From Tellurirhabdus bombi (lineage in GTDB: Bacteria > Bacteroidota > Bacteroidia > Cytophagales > Spirosomataceae): a stretch of DNA of 64,000 nt. Shown one piece after another: positions 16,691 through 26,079 of this stretch. The notes beneath the pieces are model-generated. The model was not told the DNA's origin. It searched no databases and saw only the letters and a program-made list of their open reading frames with translations. The stretch lies in assembly GCF_021484805.1 (NCBI RefSeq), contig NZ_CP090557.1, forward strand, positions 3,422,001 through 3,486,000. The letters run 5' to 3'. Position 1 is the first letter of the stretch. Each line of letters begins with the position of its first letter. The position numbers and the translations under genes are program-made.

Positions 16691-18178
16691 ATGCAATTTC
16701 AGGGACAATTTCAAGGTGGTAATTTACAGCAGCAGACGCAGGGAGCGGCTACATTTTCATTTAGTGCGTATCAAACGGAAGCTTTTTTTGACGAAATGTT
16801 TACGGCCGACGGCCAGGTACGCTCTGGATACGACGTGCTTCGGCAACGGGTCGAGCAGCTGTCGTCGGAAGAGTTGATGAGTCGGCAGCACGCGGCGGAA
16901 CGGGCGCTGATGTCGATGGGAATTACCTTTAATGTGTATTCAGAAGGGGAGGGGACGGAGCGGATTATGCCGATTGACATCATTCCGCGCATCATTGCTG
17001 CCGCCGAATGGAGACGCCTCGAACAAGGGTTAATTCAGCGCATTACGGCGATCAATATGTTCATCGACGACGTGTATAATGAACAGCACATTCTGAATGA
17101 CGGCGTTGTTCCCCGCGATCTGATCGAATCGAGCAAAAGCTTCTTGCCACCCTGCCTGGGCCTGAAACCACCCAAAGGAATCTGGTGCCACATTACGGGA
17201 ACCGATTTAATTCGGGGCGATGATGGCCAGTTCATGGTCCTGGAAGACAACCTGCGTTGCCCGTCGGGGGTGTCCTACATGCTCGAAAACCGGGAACTGC
17301 TAAAACAGACCTTTCCGGAAGTACTGGCCCGCACGGGGGTGCAGCCCATTTCGGATTATCCGACGCGGCTGCTGCAAATGCTCCAGCACATTGCCGGCCG
17401 ACCCGACCCTACGGTGGTGGTGCTGACGCCGGGGATTTACAACTCGGCTTATTTTGAGCATTCCTACCTGGCCCAGCAGATGGGCGTGGAACTGGTCGAT
17501 GCTCGTGACCTGGTTGTTTCGGGGGGATATGTGAAAATGCGGACCACCAAAGGTTTTCAGACGGTGGATGTGATTTACCGCCGCCTCGACGATACGTTTC
17601 TGGATCCGGAAGTCTTCAATCCGGATTCGATGCTGGGGGTTCCGGGTATTTTTGAGGTTTATAAAAAAGGGCGCGTTGCGCTGGCCAATGCGCCGGGCAC
17701 GGGCGTGGCCGATGATAAAGTGATTTATGCGTATGTGCCCCGCATCATCAAATATTACCTTAACGAAGAGCCAATCATCCCGAATGTGAAAACGTACATT
17801 TGCCGGGAAGAAGAAGATTGCAAATACGTGCTGGAAAATATCGCGGACCTGGTGGTCAAGGAAGCCAACGAAGCGGGCGGGTACGGCATGCTCATCGGTC
17901 CCCAGGCTACCAAAGCCGATCACGCCGTATTCCGGCAGAAAATCCGCGAAAATCCGCGCAATTACATTGCCCAGCCGACCATCTCCCTGTCACGGGTGCC
18001 GTGCCTGATTGGCGACCACGCCGAAGGACGACACGTCGATTTACGACCTTATATTCTTTACGGCGACAGCATCAACGTAATTCCGGGTGGTCTGACGCGG
18101 GTGGCGTTGCGGAAAGGATCGCTGGTGGTGAATTCCTCGCAGGGCGGCGGCGGAAAAGATACGTGGGTCTTGTATTAA
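16691..18178 (+). CDS. Circularly permuted ATP-grasp protein
   Basis: Protein of 495 residues of the circularly permuted ATP-grasp type 2 family (formerly DUF404/DUF407). Recognisable stretches are FNVYSEGEGTERIMPIDIIPR, LEDNLRCPSGVSYMLENR, VDVIYRRLDD, VKEANEAGGYGMLIGP and the C-terminal NSSQGGGGKDTWVL. Family members are thought to form peptide or amide bonds and usually stand beside an alpha-E (DUF403) protein and a transglutaminase-like gene. Neither is adjacent here, which makes this copy an orphan in the window. The start at ATG 16691 (MQFQGQFQGG) is supported by the family's N terminus. The substrate is unknown. Confidence 0.88.
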   Translation: MQFQGQFQGGNLQQQTQGAATFSFSAYQTEAFFDEMFTADGQVRSGYDVLRQRVEQLSSEELMSRQHAAERALMSMGITFNVYSEGEGTERIMPIDIIPRIIAAAEWRRLEQGLIQRITAINMFIDDVYNEQHILNDGVVPRDLIESSKSFLPPCLGLKPPKGIWCHITGTDLIRGDDGQFMVLEDNLRCPSGVSYMLENRELLKQTFPEVLARTGVQPISDYPTRLLQMLQHIAGRPDPTVVVLTPGIYNSAYFEHSYLAQQMGVELVDARDLVVSGGYVKMRTTKGFQTVDVIYRRLDDTFLDPEVFNPDSMLGVPGIFEVYKKGRVALANAPGTGVADDKVIYAYVPRIIKYYLNEEPIIPNVKTYICREEEDCKYVLENIADLVVKEANEAGGYGMLIGPQATKADHAVFRQKIRENPRNYIAQPTISLSRVPCLIGDHAEGRHVDLRPYILYGDSINVIPGGLTRVALRKGSLVVNSSQGGGGKDTWVLY

Positions 18179-18235
18179 AGTCGCAAGCGGAGAGAAGGAA
18201 CGAGGCTTTCCTTTTCTCCTTTCTTTCTTTTAGCC

Positions 18236-18243
18236 TATTTTTG
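18236..18243 (+). promoter_or_regulatory. TATTTTTG -7 box directly before the GT2 gene
   Basis: The octamer fits TAnnTTTG and ends five bases before the ATG at 18249. If used, transcription would start at or next to the start codon, giving an almost leaderless mRNA. Confidence 0.4.
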
Positions 18244-18248
18244 CGGGC

Positions 18249-19244
18249 ATGCAGCCATTGCCCCCCATTGATTTATCCATCCTGATTGTTAATTACAAGA
18301 CACCAAAATTGATTGTTGATTGTCTGACGTCAATTCGGGAATATACCCAAGGTGTTCATTACGAGGTTATTGTTGTTGATAACGATTCCGGCGATAACAG
18401 CAAAGAAATCGTCTTAGAAGCCTTTCCGGAGGTGCGCTGGCTGGAAATGGGATACAACGCCGGTTTTGCCCGCGCCAACAACAAAGGCATCGACGCCGCC
18501 CGTGGACGGCTCATCTTACTGCTTAATTCCGATACTTTACTGATCGATAATGTCCTGAAGCGGTGCGTTACGCTGCTGGATACCCAACCCGATGTGGCGG
18601 CGGTCAGCCCCATGCAAATCAATCGGGCGGGGAAAGTGCATTACGATGCCCACAACGGCTTTAATCAGATTCGGAAATTCTTCTTTGTATTGCCTCCGAC
18701 TCCTTTTTTCGACCGATTGCTTGAATTTTTCATGCCGGAGCGGAAGTATGACGATCCCAACCAGGTGGACTGGCTCCCCGGCTCGTTTGTAATGACGCGG
18801 CGTACGGTCATCGAAAAGGCGGGTAAGCTGGATCCCGATTTTTTCATGTATGGCGAAGACATTGAGTGGGGCTGGCGGCTTTGGAAACAAGGCCGGATTC
18901 TGCTCTTGCGGGACGCGTATTATGTCCACCTGGAATACGGCAGCTCGCCGGAATACCAGCAAGCCCAGATGACGTGGATCAACCGCTTCAAGCCCCAGTT
19001 GCAGATGTCCTGTCTGCTTTGGGTCCGAAAATCCTACGGCGTGGGGGCGTACCTGGTCCTCATTCTGCATTACCTGAGCATGGTGCCGGTTATTTTTGTC
19101 TGGAAAATGATCATCAACATCCGAAAAGGGAGAGGTCCTTTCTCGGAACTTCATAATCAGAAGGAGTTTACGCGGAAAATTGGCTCTTTTCTACGCTTTT
19201 TCTGGCCAACATTGCTAAAGAAACCAGGATTTTATAAGCTATAA
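18249..19244 (+). CDS. Glycosyltransferase family 2
   Basis: GT-A glycosyltransferase of 331 residues. It shows the N-terminal LSILIVNYKT strand, the nucleotide-binding VVDNDSGD, GFARANNKG, the metal-binding DxD-like motif LLNSDT (near residues 97-102) and WLPGSFVMTRR followed by DPDFFMYGEDIEWGWR, a pattern typical of rhamnosyl/galactosyl transferases of surface polysaccharides. A hydrophobic segment near 275-290 may associate with the membrane. It lies 70 bases after the ATP-grasp gene, with its own promoter candidate. Donor and acceptor are not predictable. Confidence 0.88.
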   Translation: MQPLPPIDLSILIVNYKTPKLIVDCLTSIREYTQGVHYEVIVVDNDSGDNSKEIVLEAFPEVRWLEMGYNAGFARANNKGIDAARGRLILLLNSDTLLIDNVLKRCVTLLDTQPDVAAVSPMQINRAGKVHYDAHNGFNQIRKFFFVLPPTPFFDRLLEFFMPERKYDDPNQVDWLPGSFVMTRRTVIEKAGKLDPDFFMYGEDIEWGWRLWKQGRILLLRDAYYVHLEYGSSPEYQQAQMTWINRFKPQLQMSCLLWVRKSYGVGAYLVLILHYLSMVPVIFVWKMIINIRKGRGPFSELHNQKEFTRKIGSFLRFFWPTLLKKPGFYKL

Positions 19245-19370
19245 GCAGGTTTATGTCTATATTGATTCCGACATCATTGAAATGTGCCTCTCCAACGTAC
19301 AGTTCGGGCGGATTTGCATACAAAACCTATTCTTCTGTTCGTTGTTGACTATACAGAACTAATCCTGCGT

Positions 19371-22235
19371 ATGAAAGCAAATTATTTACTTGGCCTCCTA
19401 AGTCTGTGTTGTTTGTTAATTCTGTCCGTTACAGATGTTCAGGCAACGCACGTACGGGCGGGTGAGATAACAACCCGGCGTATCTCCAATAATAATACGT
19501 ACGAAATAACAATTACGCTTTATTATGACGAGAACCGAGGAAAAACCGCCGCCGATCAGCAAAATGATATTGATATCTGTTTTGGGGTAGGGAATGAAGT
19601 CGGCCGTGCCCCCCGGGTTGCTCGCCGGTTCATCAATCCCAACACCACCATTAACATCTACCGGATTAATTACACCTACCCGGGTCCGGGAACGTATAAC
19701 ATCATCACTACCATTACGAACCGGAACGAAGGGACCCGGAATATTCCCAATTCAATCAATACCAGCTTTGAATTGCGGACGACGATTCTGGTGAATGCTT
19801 CGCTGGGGCTGAACAGCACCCCCGTCATGCTCAACCCGCCCCTGGACTCCGCCCGCGTGGGCCAGAAGTTTTGCCACAACCCCGCCGCCTACGATGCCGA
19901 CGGCGATAGCCTTTCCTACCGACTCTGGACCCCGGCCGGACGCATTGGACCCGATAACTTTTGCCGTCCTCAACTCGTTTTAGGGTATTCCCGTCCCGAA
20001 CTCATCGGGGGCAATCCCCGGACCGAGGCCGGCACCGCCCCGGCTACCCTGACGGTGGACCCCCTCACCGGCGACGTCTGCTGGGACGCCCCCGCCGAAC
20101 GGGGCCAGTACAACATCGCCTTCATCGTAGAAGAATACCGCAACGGCATCAAAATCGGCGAGATCGTCCGCGACATGCAGATCATCGTCGTCGATGGCAC
20201 CAACAAACGACCCGAGCTGCGGGTGCCCCAAGACCTCTGCGTGGAGGCGGGCACCCTGATTAACCAGCCCATCACGGCCACCGACCCCGATGGCAACCGC
20301 ATCGAGCTGACCTACTACGGGGGGCCCTTCAACAGAGGCCCCGACGGCCAGCCCCTGGCCCTGGTGGCCCCGGCGGCGGCCACCCTGACGCCCCCCGGGG
20401 GCATCGTCAACGCGCCCCTGACGGCCAACTTCCGCTGGCAGACCAACTGCGCCCACATCCGCGATGAGCCCTACGACGTGATCCTGCGGGTGGTGGACTA
20501 CCCCCGCAACCAGACCCAGCTGGCCACGCTGGCTTCGTTTCAGATCCGCATCTACGCCCCCGGCCCCCAGAACCTCACCGCCCAGGCGGGCACCAGCCCG
20601 GGGGGGCGGTCGATTGTTTTGAACTGGGGGGCCTACAACTGCGCCCTGCCCGGGGCCCAGATGCGGGTCTACCGCCGGGAAGGCTGCGAGGCGTTGCCCC
20701 TGGACCCCTGCACCAACGGGGGCGAGGCCCTGGTGGCGGGGGGCTACACCCTGGTGGGGCAGGTGCCCATCACCCAGACGAGCTTCACCGACAACCAGAA
20801 CCTGCGGCGGGGGGCTCAGTACAGCTACCGCCTGGTGGCCGTGTTTGAACGCCCCCGGGGGGGCGCCAGCGTGGCCTCGGCCCAGGCCTGCGTGAGCCTG
20901 CCCCTGCAGACGCCGCTGATGACCCACGTCACGGTGGACACCACCAGCACCACGGGGGGTCGGATCACCGTGCGCTGGACGCGTCCCATCGGGGTGAACC
21001 CCCAGGACCTGGGGGGGCCTTTCCAGTACCGGCTCTACCGGGCCACGGGGCTGGCGGGCACCGACTTTAGCCTGATTCAGACCCGACCGACGAGCCTGGC
21101 GGTGGGGGCGGGGGACACCGTGTTTGTGGACCGGGGCCTGAACACGGAGGCCAACGCCTACCGCTACCGGGTGGAGTTTCTCTTCACCGAGGCGAGCACG
21201 GGCCAGCTCACGGTGCTGGACGTGAGCGAGGCGGCCAGCAGCGTGCGCCTGTCGGCGGTGGGCCAGAGCGGGGCCATCGCACTCGCCTGGCAGGCGTCCA
21301 CGCCCTGGAGCAACGACAACCAGACGCACCGCATCTTCCGCAGCCAGCGGGGCCCCAACGGCCCCTTCAACGAGATCGCCCGGGTGGCCGTGACGGGTGG
21401 GGGGAGCTACCGCTTTACCGACACGGGGGCCGACCAGGTGCTGGCTGACGGGAATGTGAGCGTGCGTTTGTCGGTTGACAGCAGCTACTGCTACCGGGTG
21501 CTGACCGTCGGTCGGTACGTGAGTCCGGCGGTGAACCTGCCGCTATTGGAGAACTACTCGCAGGGGATTTGTGCCTCGCCCATCGACACGACGCGTCCCT
21601 GCGCGCCGGTGCTGCGGCTGGACTCCCTGGCCTGCGGGTCTTTGAGTGCCGAGTCGGGCTGCAACCAGAGTGAGTTCATCAACAACCTGAGCTGGCAGGT
21701 GGGCAGCGGTTCGGGCTGCGATTTGCGGATTGCGCGCTACGAGGTGTACTACAGCCGCTACCGGGAGGACAGCACGGCGAGTTTGCTGGGGAGTGTGGCG
21801 GCGCCCGAGCAGGTGTACGCCCACCGGAAGGGGGACGGTTACGGGGGCTGTTACTCCGTGCGGGCGGTGACCCGGAGCGGGGTGGCCAGCGCGGCCTCGA
21901 ACCGGGTGTGTCAGGAGGGTTGTCCCTGGTTTGCCTTGCCGAACGTGTTCACCCCCAACGGGGACGGCAAGAACGACGTATTTCAGGCGCTGGCTTGTCC
22001 GCGTCAGGTGGAAGAGGTTGTTTTTGTGGTCTACAACCGGTACGGCTCGAAGGTGTACGAGAGCCGGGGGGGCGAAGTAAGCTGGGACGGTCGCAGCAGC
22101 GGGGGTCAGGCGTTGTCGTCGGGTTTGTACTACTACGAGGCCAATGTGCTTTTCAGCGGCTCGAGCCGGGTGGGCAGCCGGGAGTCGGTCAAGGGCTGGG
22201 TGCAGCTCATCCGGGAAGGCACCACCATGCGATAG
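19371..22235 (+). CDS. Large secreted protein with T9SS type B sorting domain
   Basis: Protein of 954 residues exported by Sec and then the type IX secretion system. The signal peptide covers about residues 1-24 (ending VQA). Repeated beta-sandwich modules follow, including fibronectin-III-like units around 430-720, and many cysteines. The last 90 residues form the type B C-terminal domain with NVFTPNGDGKNDVF, VYNRYGSKVYES, WDGR and GLYYYEA. The ATG at 19371 starts the signal peptide, while an earlier frame start lacks one. GC content rises sharply inside the gene: one line at 20341 is 52 of 60 G+C, whereas one at 19501 is 27 of 60. It is probably a surface adhesin or matrix protein. Confidence 0.9.
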   Translation: MKANYLLGLLSLCCLLILSVTDVQATHVRAGEITTRRISNNNTYEITITLYYDENRGKTAADQQNDIDICFGVGNEVGRAPRVARRFINPNTTINIYRINYTYPGPGTYNIITTITNRNEGTRNIPNSINTSFELRTTILVNASLGLNSTPVMLNPPLDSARVGQKFCHNPAAYDADGDSLSYRLWTPAGRIGPDNFCRPQLVLGYSRPELIGGNPRTEAGTAPATLTVDPLTGDVCWDAPAERGQYNIAFIVEEYRNGIKIGEIVRDMQIIVVDGTNKRPELRVPQDLCVEAGTLINQPITATDPDGNRIELTYYGGPFNRGPDGQPLALVAPAAATLTPPGGIVNAPLTANFRWQTNCAHIRDEPYDVILRVVDYPRNQTQLATLASFQIRIYAPGPQNLTAQAGTSPGGRSIVLNWGAYNCALPGAQMRVYRREGCEALPLDPCTNGGEALVAGGYTLVGQVPITQTSFTDNQNLRRGAQYSYRLVAVFERPRGGASVASAQACVSLPLQTPLMTHVTVDTTSTTGGRITVRWTRPIGVNPQDLGGPFQYRLYRATGLAGTDFSLIQTRPTSLAVGAGDTVFVDRGLNTEANAYRYRVEFLFTEASTGQLTVLDVSEAASSVRLSAVGQSGAIALAWQASTPWSNDNQTHRIFRSQRGPNGPFNEIARVAVTGGGSYRFTDTGADQVLADGNVSVRLSVDSSYCYRVLTVGRYVSPAVNLPLLENYSQGICASPIDTTRPCAPVLRLDSLACGSLSAESGCNQSEFINNLSWQVGSGSGCDLRIARYEVYYSRYREDSTASLLGSVAAPEQVYAHRKGDGYGGCYSVRAVTRSGVASAASNRVCQEGCPWFALPNVFTPNGDGKNDVFQALACPRQVEEVVFVVYNRYGSKVYESRGGEVSWDGRSSGGQALSSGLYYYEANVLFSGSSRVGSRESVKGWVQLIREGTTMR

Positions 22236-22245
22236 ATAAATAATG

Positions 22246-22294
22246 AAAAGCAATCGACTGGAACGCTTGGAACGTTCCAGTCGATTGCTTTTTT
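22246..22294 (+). terminator. Terminator of the T9SS protein gene
   Basis: A perfect stem of at least 17 bases (22248-22264 with 22274-22290) has a nine-base loop and is followed by a T run. It starts about 12 bases after the stop codon. Confidence 0.85.
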
Positions 22295-22345
22295 AACTCT
22301 TCGCGCGATTTCCTGGTTAAAAAGTAATTGTTTAGTCAGTATCCT

Positions 22346-22353
22346 TATCTTTG
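22346..22353 (+). promoter_or_regulatory. Candidate -7 box (TATCTTTG) for the GT4 gene
   Basis: The octamer fits TAnnTTTG and a TTG lies 18 bases upstream (22328), somewhat closer than ideal. The GT4 start codon is 136 bases downstream, leaving a long leader. Confidence 0.35.
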
Positions 22354-22489
22354 CCGGATGTTACTTTTGTGGGCAATACGCATACATAGGATTTAATTTT
22401 TGCGAAATATTAATTGTAGCTGATACTATCCCTGAAGCTGTTTGATAACAAGGTGATTAGTTAATTAAAGGGAAAAGCCACCCATTTTT

Positions 22490-23620
22490 ATGAAGATTTT
22501 ATTTGTCAGTCCAGCCGCTGATCGGTCAGGATCGGTAACTACCATTCTGAATTACATGCAGTATGCGCCGACTGGAAAGCACGAGTTTGGTTTTTTTAGC
22601 CGTTTAGAAGGGAAAGTACCTAGTTATCCGGAAGTGCCTGCTTTTAAAGAGTATACGGGGGGGTATTCGTATCGGTACTTGTATAATTTATCCGAAGCGA
22701 TTTACAAAGGGTTTACCAAACGGACTTTCCACGCCGACGCGCTGGTAAAAGCCCACCAGGAATTTAAGCCTGACTTGTGGTACATCAATACCATTGCCAT
22801 GCCTGATTATGCCCGGCTGGCCGTAAAGTTGGGGGTTCCTTACGTCGTACACGTGCATGAATTGCCGCAGGAATACGATTTTCAGTCGTACGATGATTTT
22901 CAGTTTATGCTGGACAACGCCCTGGTGCGTCTTTGCGCTTCTGAAACAGTCGTGGAAAACCTGGCAGATATGGGCTACGAAGCCGTCGTTATGCACGGAC
23001 TGATTAACGTGGAAAATGTAAAAACCAAGCAGGATCGGATGGAGTTACGCCGTGAACTGGGTATTCCGACCAATGCATTTGTCTGGTTGATGTCCGGAGC
23101 CTGGTCACCACGCAAGGGCTTTGACATTATGCCTCAGTTATTGAAGCATTTACCCAAAGATACCTATTTCATCTGGATGGGTTCGGCCCGCAAAACAGCC
23201 TATACGTATTACACCGAACGCTACGTTAAAACGTACCACCAGAATGTTATTTTCCTGACTGAACAGGCGGATCGGTACTTCGATTATTTCAATTGCTGCG
23301 ATGGCTTTGCTTTGACGTCCCGCGAAGATTCTTACCCGATTGTTATGCGGGAGGCGGCAATATTAGGCAAACCCATTGTCGGTTTTAATTCGGGGGGCAT
23401 CATGGAGTTTGTGAAGGAAGGCATGGGTGAGTTTGTCGAAGGATTCAACATTGCCGAAATGGCAGCGGCGATGCACCGGGTCATGACGGGTGAAACGCCA
23501 GTAAACGTGCAAGCCCTCAAGACGGCCATTACGACAGAATTAATGCATAAACAAGGGAAACGCTGGTCGGATGTGCTGGAAAAAGCCATGAATCCCGCCC
23601 CCGTAGCGTCGTTGGTTTAA
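22490..23620 (+). CDS. Glycosyltransferase family 4
   Basis: GT-B retaining glycosyltransferase of 376 residues. The N-terminal Rossmann half starts MKILFVSPAADRSGSV and contains VVHVHELPQEY. The C-terminal half holds WSPRKGFD (the usual G-x-x-K-G-F), FLTEQADRYFDYFNCCDGFALTSREDSYPIVMREAA with the conserved E-x7-E pair, and GFNSGGIMEFV. It probably builds a surface polysaccharide. A 77-residue gene follows after five bases, suggesting one transcript. Donor sugar is not evident. Confidence 0.9.
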   Translation: MKILFVSPAADRSGSVTTILNYMQYAPTGKHEFGFFSRLEGKVPSYPEVPAFKEYTGGYSYRYLYNLSEAIYKGFTKRTFHADALVKAHQEFKPDLWYINTIAMPDYARLAVKLGVPYVVHVHELPQEYDFQSYDDFQFMLDNALVRLCASETVVENLADMGYEAVVMHGLINVENVKTKQDRMELRRELGIPTNAFVWLMSGAWSPRKGFDIMPQLLKHLPKDTYFIWMGSARKTAYTYYTERYVKTYHQNVIFLTEQADRYFDYFNCCDGFALTSREDSYPIVMREAAILGKPIVGFNSGGIMEFVKEGMGEFVEGFNIAEMAAAMHRVMTGETPVNVQALKTAITTELMHKQGKRWSDVLEKAMNPAPVASLV

Positions 23621-23625
23621 AACCT

Positions 23626-23859
23626 ATGTGGCATTTCATCATTAAGCAGGACGCGTTAACCCCTGGTCTTTACCAGCACTTGCAGAAGCTAGCGGTGTTG
23701 ACGGAAGTGGAGCTTTTCAACGAACCTTACGAAAACGTTTGTCTTTTTTCGGTCGAAGAATACGCTTCTTTTGTCGACGAGTTGGATTTGTCAGGCCTTC
23801 GGTATGAGGCGCTGACGGAACGACCGACGCGGGATGAATTACGAAATCTTCTTTTTTGA
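23626..23859 (+). CDS. Small conserved-looking protein, unknown function
   Basis: Protein of 77 residues, acidic, with no membrane segment (MWHFIIKQDALTPGLYQHLQKL and onward, ending RNLLF). It begins five bases after the GT4 stop and shares its GC content, which supports a real co-transcribed gene. No family recognised. Confidence 0.65.
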   Translation: MWHFIIKQDALTPGLYQHLQKLAVLTEVELFNEPYENVCLFSVEEYASFVDELDLSGLRYEALTERPTRDELRNLLF

Positions 23860-23909
23860 GTTCGGGCTTCCTGCCGGTTGTCAAAGATGCTTTTGGACCT
23901 TACTATATA

Positions 23910-23942
23910 AAAAAAGCCAGCGTTCTACCCGCTGGCTTTTTT
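23910..23942. terminator. Bidirectional terminator
   Basis: The stem AAAAAAGCCAGC / GCTGGCTTTTTT has a nine-base loop, with A and T tracts on either side. It serves both the plus-strand GT4 unit and the minus-strand yebC-lysA unit. Confidence 0.9.
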
Positions 23943-23958
23943 ATTTGGTCACTCCGAA

Positions 23959-24672
23959 TTAGCGCATGTTGTGATAGACGTTCTGCACGTCGTCATCCTC
24001 TTCAATTTTCTCAAGCAGCTTTTCTACTTCGGCAATTTCTTCCTCGGTCAGCTCTTTAAAGTCGTTGGCAATGCGCTCAAATTCAGCTTGTTTTATTTCA
24101 AAGCCTTTCTCCTCCAGAAACTTCTGAATGGCACCGAAGGCGGTGAAGTCTCCGTAAATAATGAGATCACCGGTTTCTTCATCAAGCACCAGTTCATCCG
24201 CGCCGTAGTCGATCATTTCCAGCTCAAGTTCTTCGGGGTCAATGCCATTGGCGGCAATTCGGAAGACTGATTTCCGGTCAAACATGAAGTCGAGCATACC
24301 CGATATACCCAGTGATCCGCCGTATTTGTTAAAATAACTACGAATGTTGGCTACTGTCCGGTTATGATTGTCCGTGGCCGTTTCAATAACAAAAGCGATG
24401 CCGTGGGGGCCGTATCCTTCGTAGGTGATTTCTTTGTAATCTTCCTGGTCTTTGGATGAAGCCTTTTTAATGGCCCGTTCTACGTTTTCCTTCGGCATGT
24501 TGGCCGCCTTGGCGTTCTGGATGATCGCCCGGAGACGGCCATTGGATTCGGGATCAGGTCCGCCGCTTTTTACGGCTAAGACAATGTCTTTTCCAATCCG
24601 GGTGAAAGTTTTTGCCATCATCCCCCACCGCTTAAATTTTCTGGCTTTGCGGTATTCAAACGCGCGTCCCAT
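23959..24672 (-). CDS. yebC: YebC/PmpR family protein
   Basis: Protein of 237 residues of the YebC/TACO1 family, known as DNA-binding regulators and more recently as translation factors relieving ribosome stalling. Hallmarks are MGRAFEYRKARKFKRW, FTRIGKDIVLAVKSGGPDPESN, NMPKENVERAIKKAS and YEGYGPHG. The C-terminal domain is strongly acidic. It lies 24 bases downstream of lysA on the same strand, and the pair shares the bidirectional terminator at 23910. Confidence 0.95.
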   Translation of the reverse strand: MGRAFEYRKARKFKRWGMMAKTFTRIGKDIVLAVKSGGPDPESNGRLRAIIQNAKAANMPKENVERAIKKASSKDQEDYKEITYEGYGPHGIAFVIETATDNHNRTVANIRSYFNKYGGSLGISGMLDFMFDRKSVFRIAANGIDPEELELEMIDYGADELVLDEETGDLIIYGDFTAFGAIQKFLEEKGFEIKQAEFERIANDFKELTEEEIAEVEKLLEKIEEDDDVQNVYHNMR

Positions 24673-24696
24673 ACTGTGTCCTCTGCGTTTAAGAAA

Positions 24697-25950
24697 TTAC
24701 TTATTAACGATTACTTCTTCAAATTCCATGATCACCTGGGTCGCCAGCAAGTCCTCGAACGTTTCGCGGCGGCGGATCAGATACGGTTTGCCTTCGTAGA
24801 CCAGCACTTCGGCGGGCCGGAAGCGAGCGTTGTAGTTTGAGCTCATGCTAAAACCGTAGGCACCGGCATTTTTAAACGCCAGTACATCACCGGGGCGCAC
24901 TTCGTTAAGGCGGCGGTCGGTCCCGAAGGTGTCCGTTTCACAAATATAACCAACAACGGTGTAGGTCTGTAGGCTTCCGTTGGGGTTCGATAAATTAATG
25001 ATGTCGTGGTAGGCGTCGTACATCATCGGACGAATCAGGTGGTTGAGGCCAGAATCAACGCCAACAAACGTTCGGGTTGGGTTTTGCTTAACCACGTTAA
25101 CCGACACCGCTAAAAACCCACTTTCACTAACCAGAAATTTACCGGGCTCAAACCATAATTCCAGCTCGCGACCGTACTGACGGCAGAAATGCTGAAAGGC
25201 TACGGATACTTTCTGACCTAGCTCATCGATATCGGTGATGTGATCGCCTTCTTTGTAAGCTACTTTGAAGCCGCTGCCAAAGTCCAGAAATTGCAACTGG
25301 GGGTAATCGCTGGCTAATTCGAACAAGACTTCGGCCCCTTTCAGGAAGGTGTTGGCGTCCTTGAAATCAGAGCCCGTGTGGACGTGCAAACCGACAATTG
25401 GGATGTTATACTGCTTTACAACGGCCAGCATCTGATCGCGTTGCAGAATCGAAATGCCAAATTTGGAATCCGCGTGGCCCGTCGAAATTTTGATGTTACC
25501 GCCTTCGGCAATGTGCGGATTAATGCGAATGCAAACCGGCACCTGACTGCCGTACGTCTGGCCCAGCCACTCAAGCAGGGGCAGGCTATCGGCGTTGATC
25601 TGCAACCCCGCTTCAATGGCCTCCTGAATTTCGGCAGTCGCATTGCCGCTGGGCGTAAACATAATCTGTTGCGGTTCGTAGCCAGCCAGTTTTCCCAGTT
25701 GGGCTTCGTTAAAGGAAACCACGTCGAGGTCAACGCCCTGGCTCCGCATCAGCTTCAGAATCGAAATATTGGTGAGCGATTTGGCGGCATATTTAATCTT
25801 GAGATTAACCCCGTGAAAAGCGGAGCGGAGCCTCCCAATCTTTTCAATAATCTTGTCGGCGTCGTAGATGTAGAGCGGCGAACCGAAGGTTTCGGTCATG
25901 GCTACTACATCGACACCCTGAATCTGATAACGATTATGCTGCAACTGCAT
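24697..25950 (-). CDS. lysA: Diaminopimelate decarboxylase
   Basis: PLP-dependent enzyme of 417 residues converting meso-diaminopimelate to lysine in the cytoplasm. The fold-type III barrel carries the PLP lysine in KYAAKSL (Lys57), the phosphate-binding LDFGSGF, GLHVHTGSDF, and the conserved CETDTFGTDRRL segment contributing the Cys at the active site. DapD, an earlier step of the succinylase branch, is encoded 25 kb away in this window. The gene precedes yebC, with a -7 box 26 bases upstream of the ATG. Confidence 0.95.
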   Translation of the reverse strand: MQLQHNRYQIQGVDVVAMTETFGSPLYIYDADKIIEKIGRLRSAFHGVNLKIKYAAKSLTNISILKLMRSQGVDLDVVSFNEAQLGKLAGYEPQQIMFTPSGNATAEIQEAIEAGLQINADSLPLLEWLGQTYGSQVPVCIRINPHIAEGGNIKISTGHADSKFGISILQRDQMLAVVKQYNIPIVGLHVHTGSDFKDANTFLKGAEVLFELASDYPQLQFLDFGSGFKVAYKEGDHITDIDELGQKVSVAFQHFCRQYGRELELWFEPGKFLVSESGFLAVSVNVVKQNPTRTFVGVDSGLNHLIRPMMYDAYHDIINLSNPNGSLQTYTVVGYICETDTFGTDRRLNEVRPGDVLAFKNAGAYGFSMSSNYNARFRPAEVLVYEGKPYLIRRRETFEDLLATQVIMEFEEVIVNK

Positions 25951-25975
25951 GAAAAAAATCCGTCAATTAAGGCAA

Positions 25976-25983
25976 CAAATATA
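25976..25983 (-). promoter_or_regulatory. -7 box (TATATTTG) of lysA
   Basis: The minus-strand octamer fits TAnnTTTG and is 26 bases upstream of the lysA ATG at 25950. No matching -33 TTG was found. Confidence 0.45.
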
Positions 25984-26079
25984 CGCTACTCTATCCGATT
26001 CTTGCCCGGTGGCGCATTTTTTTGTGTATTAGGGAGCAAGAATTAGGAGAAAGTTAGACATATCGGCTTTTTTTTCGTT

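Noticed and set aside
19980-21329. 449-codon open frame on the minus strand inside the T9SS protein gene
   Set aside because: It is an effect of the GC-rich codons on the opposite strand. The product is His/Gly/Val/Arg-rich without a domain, and the sense frame has a signal peptide and sorting domain.
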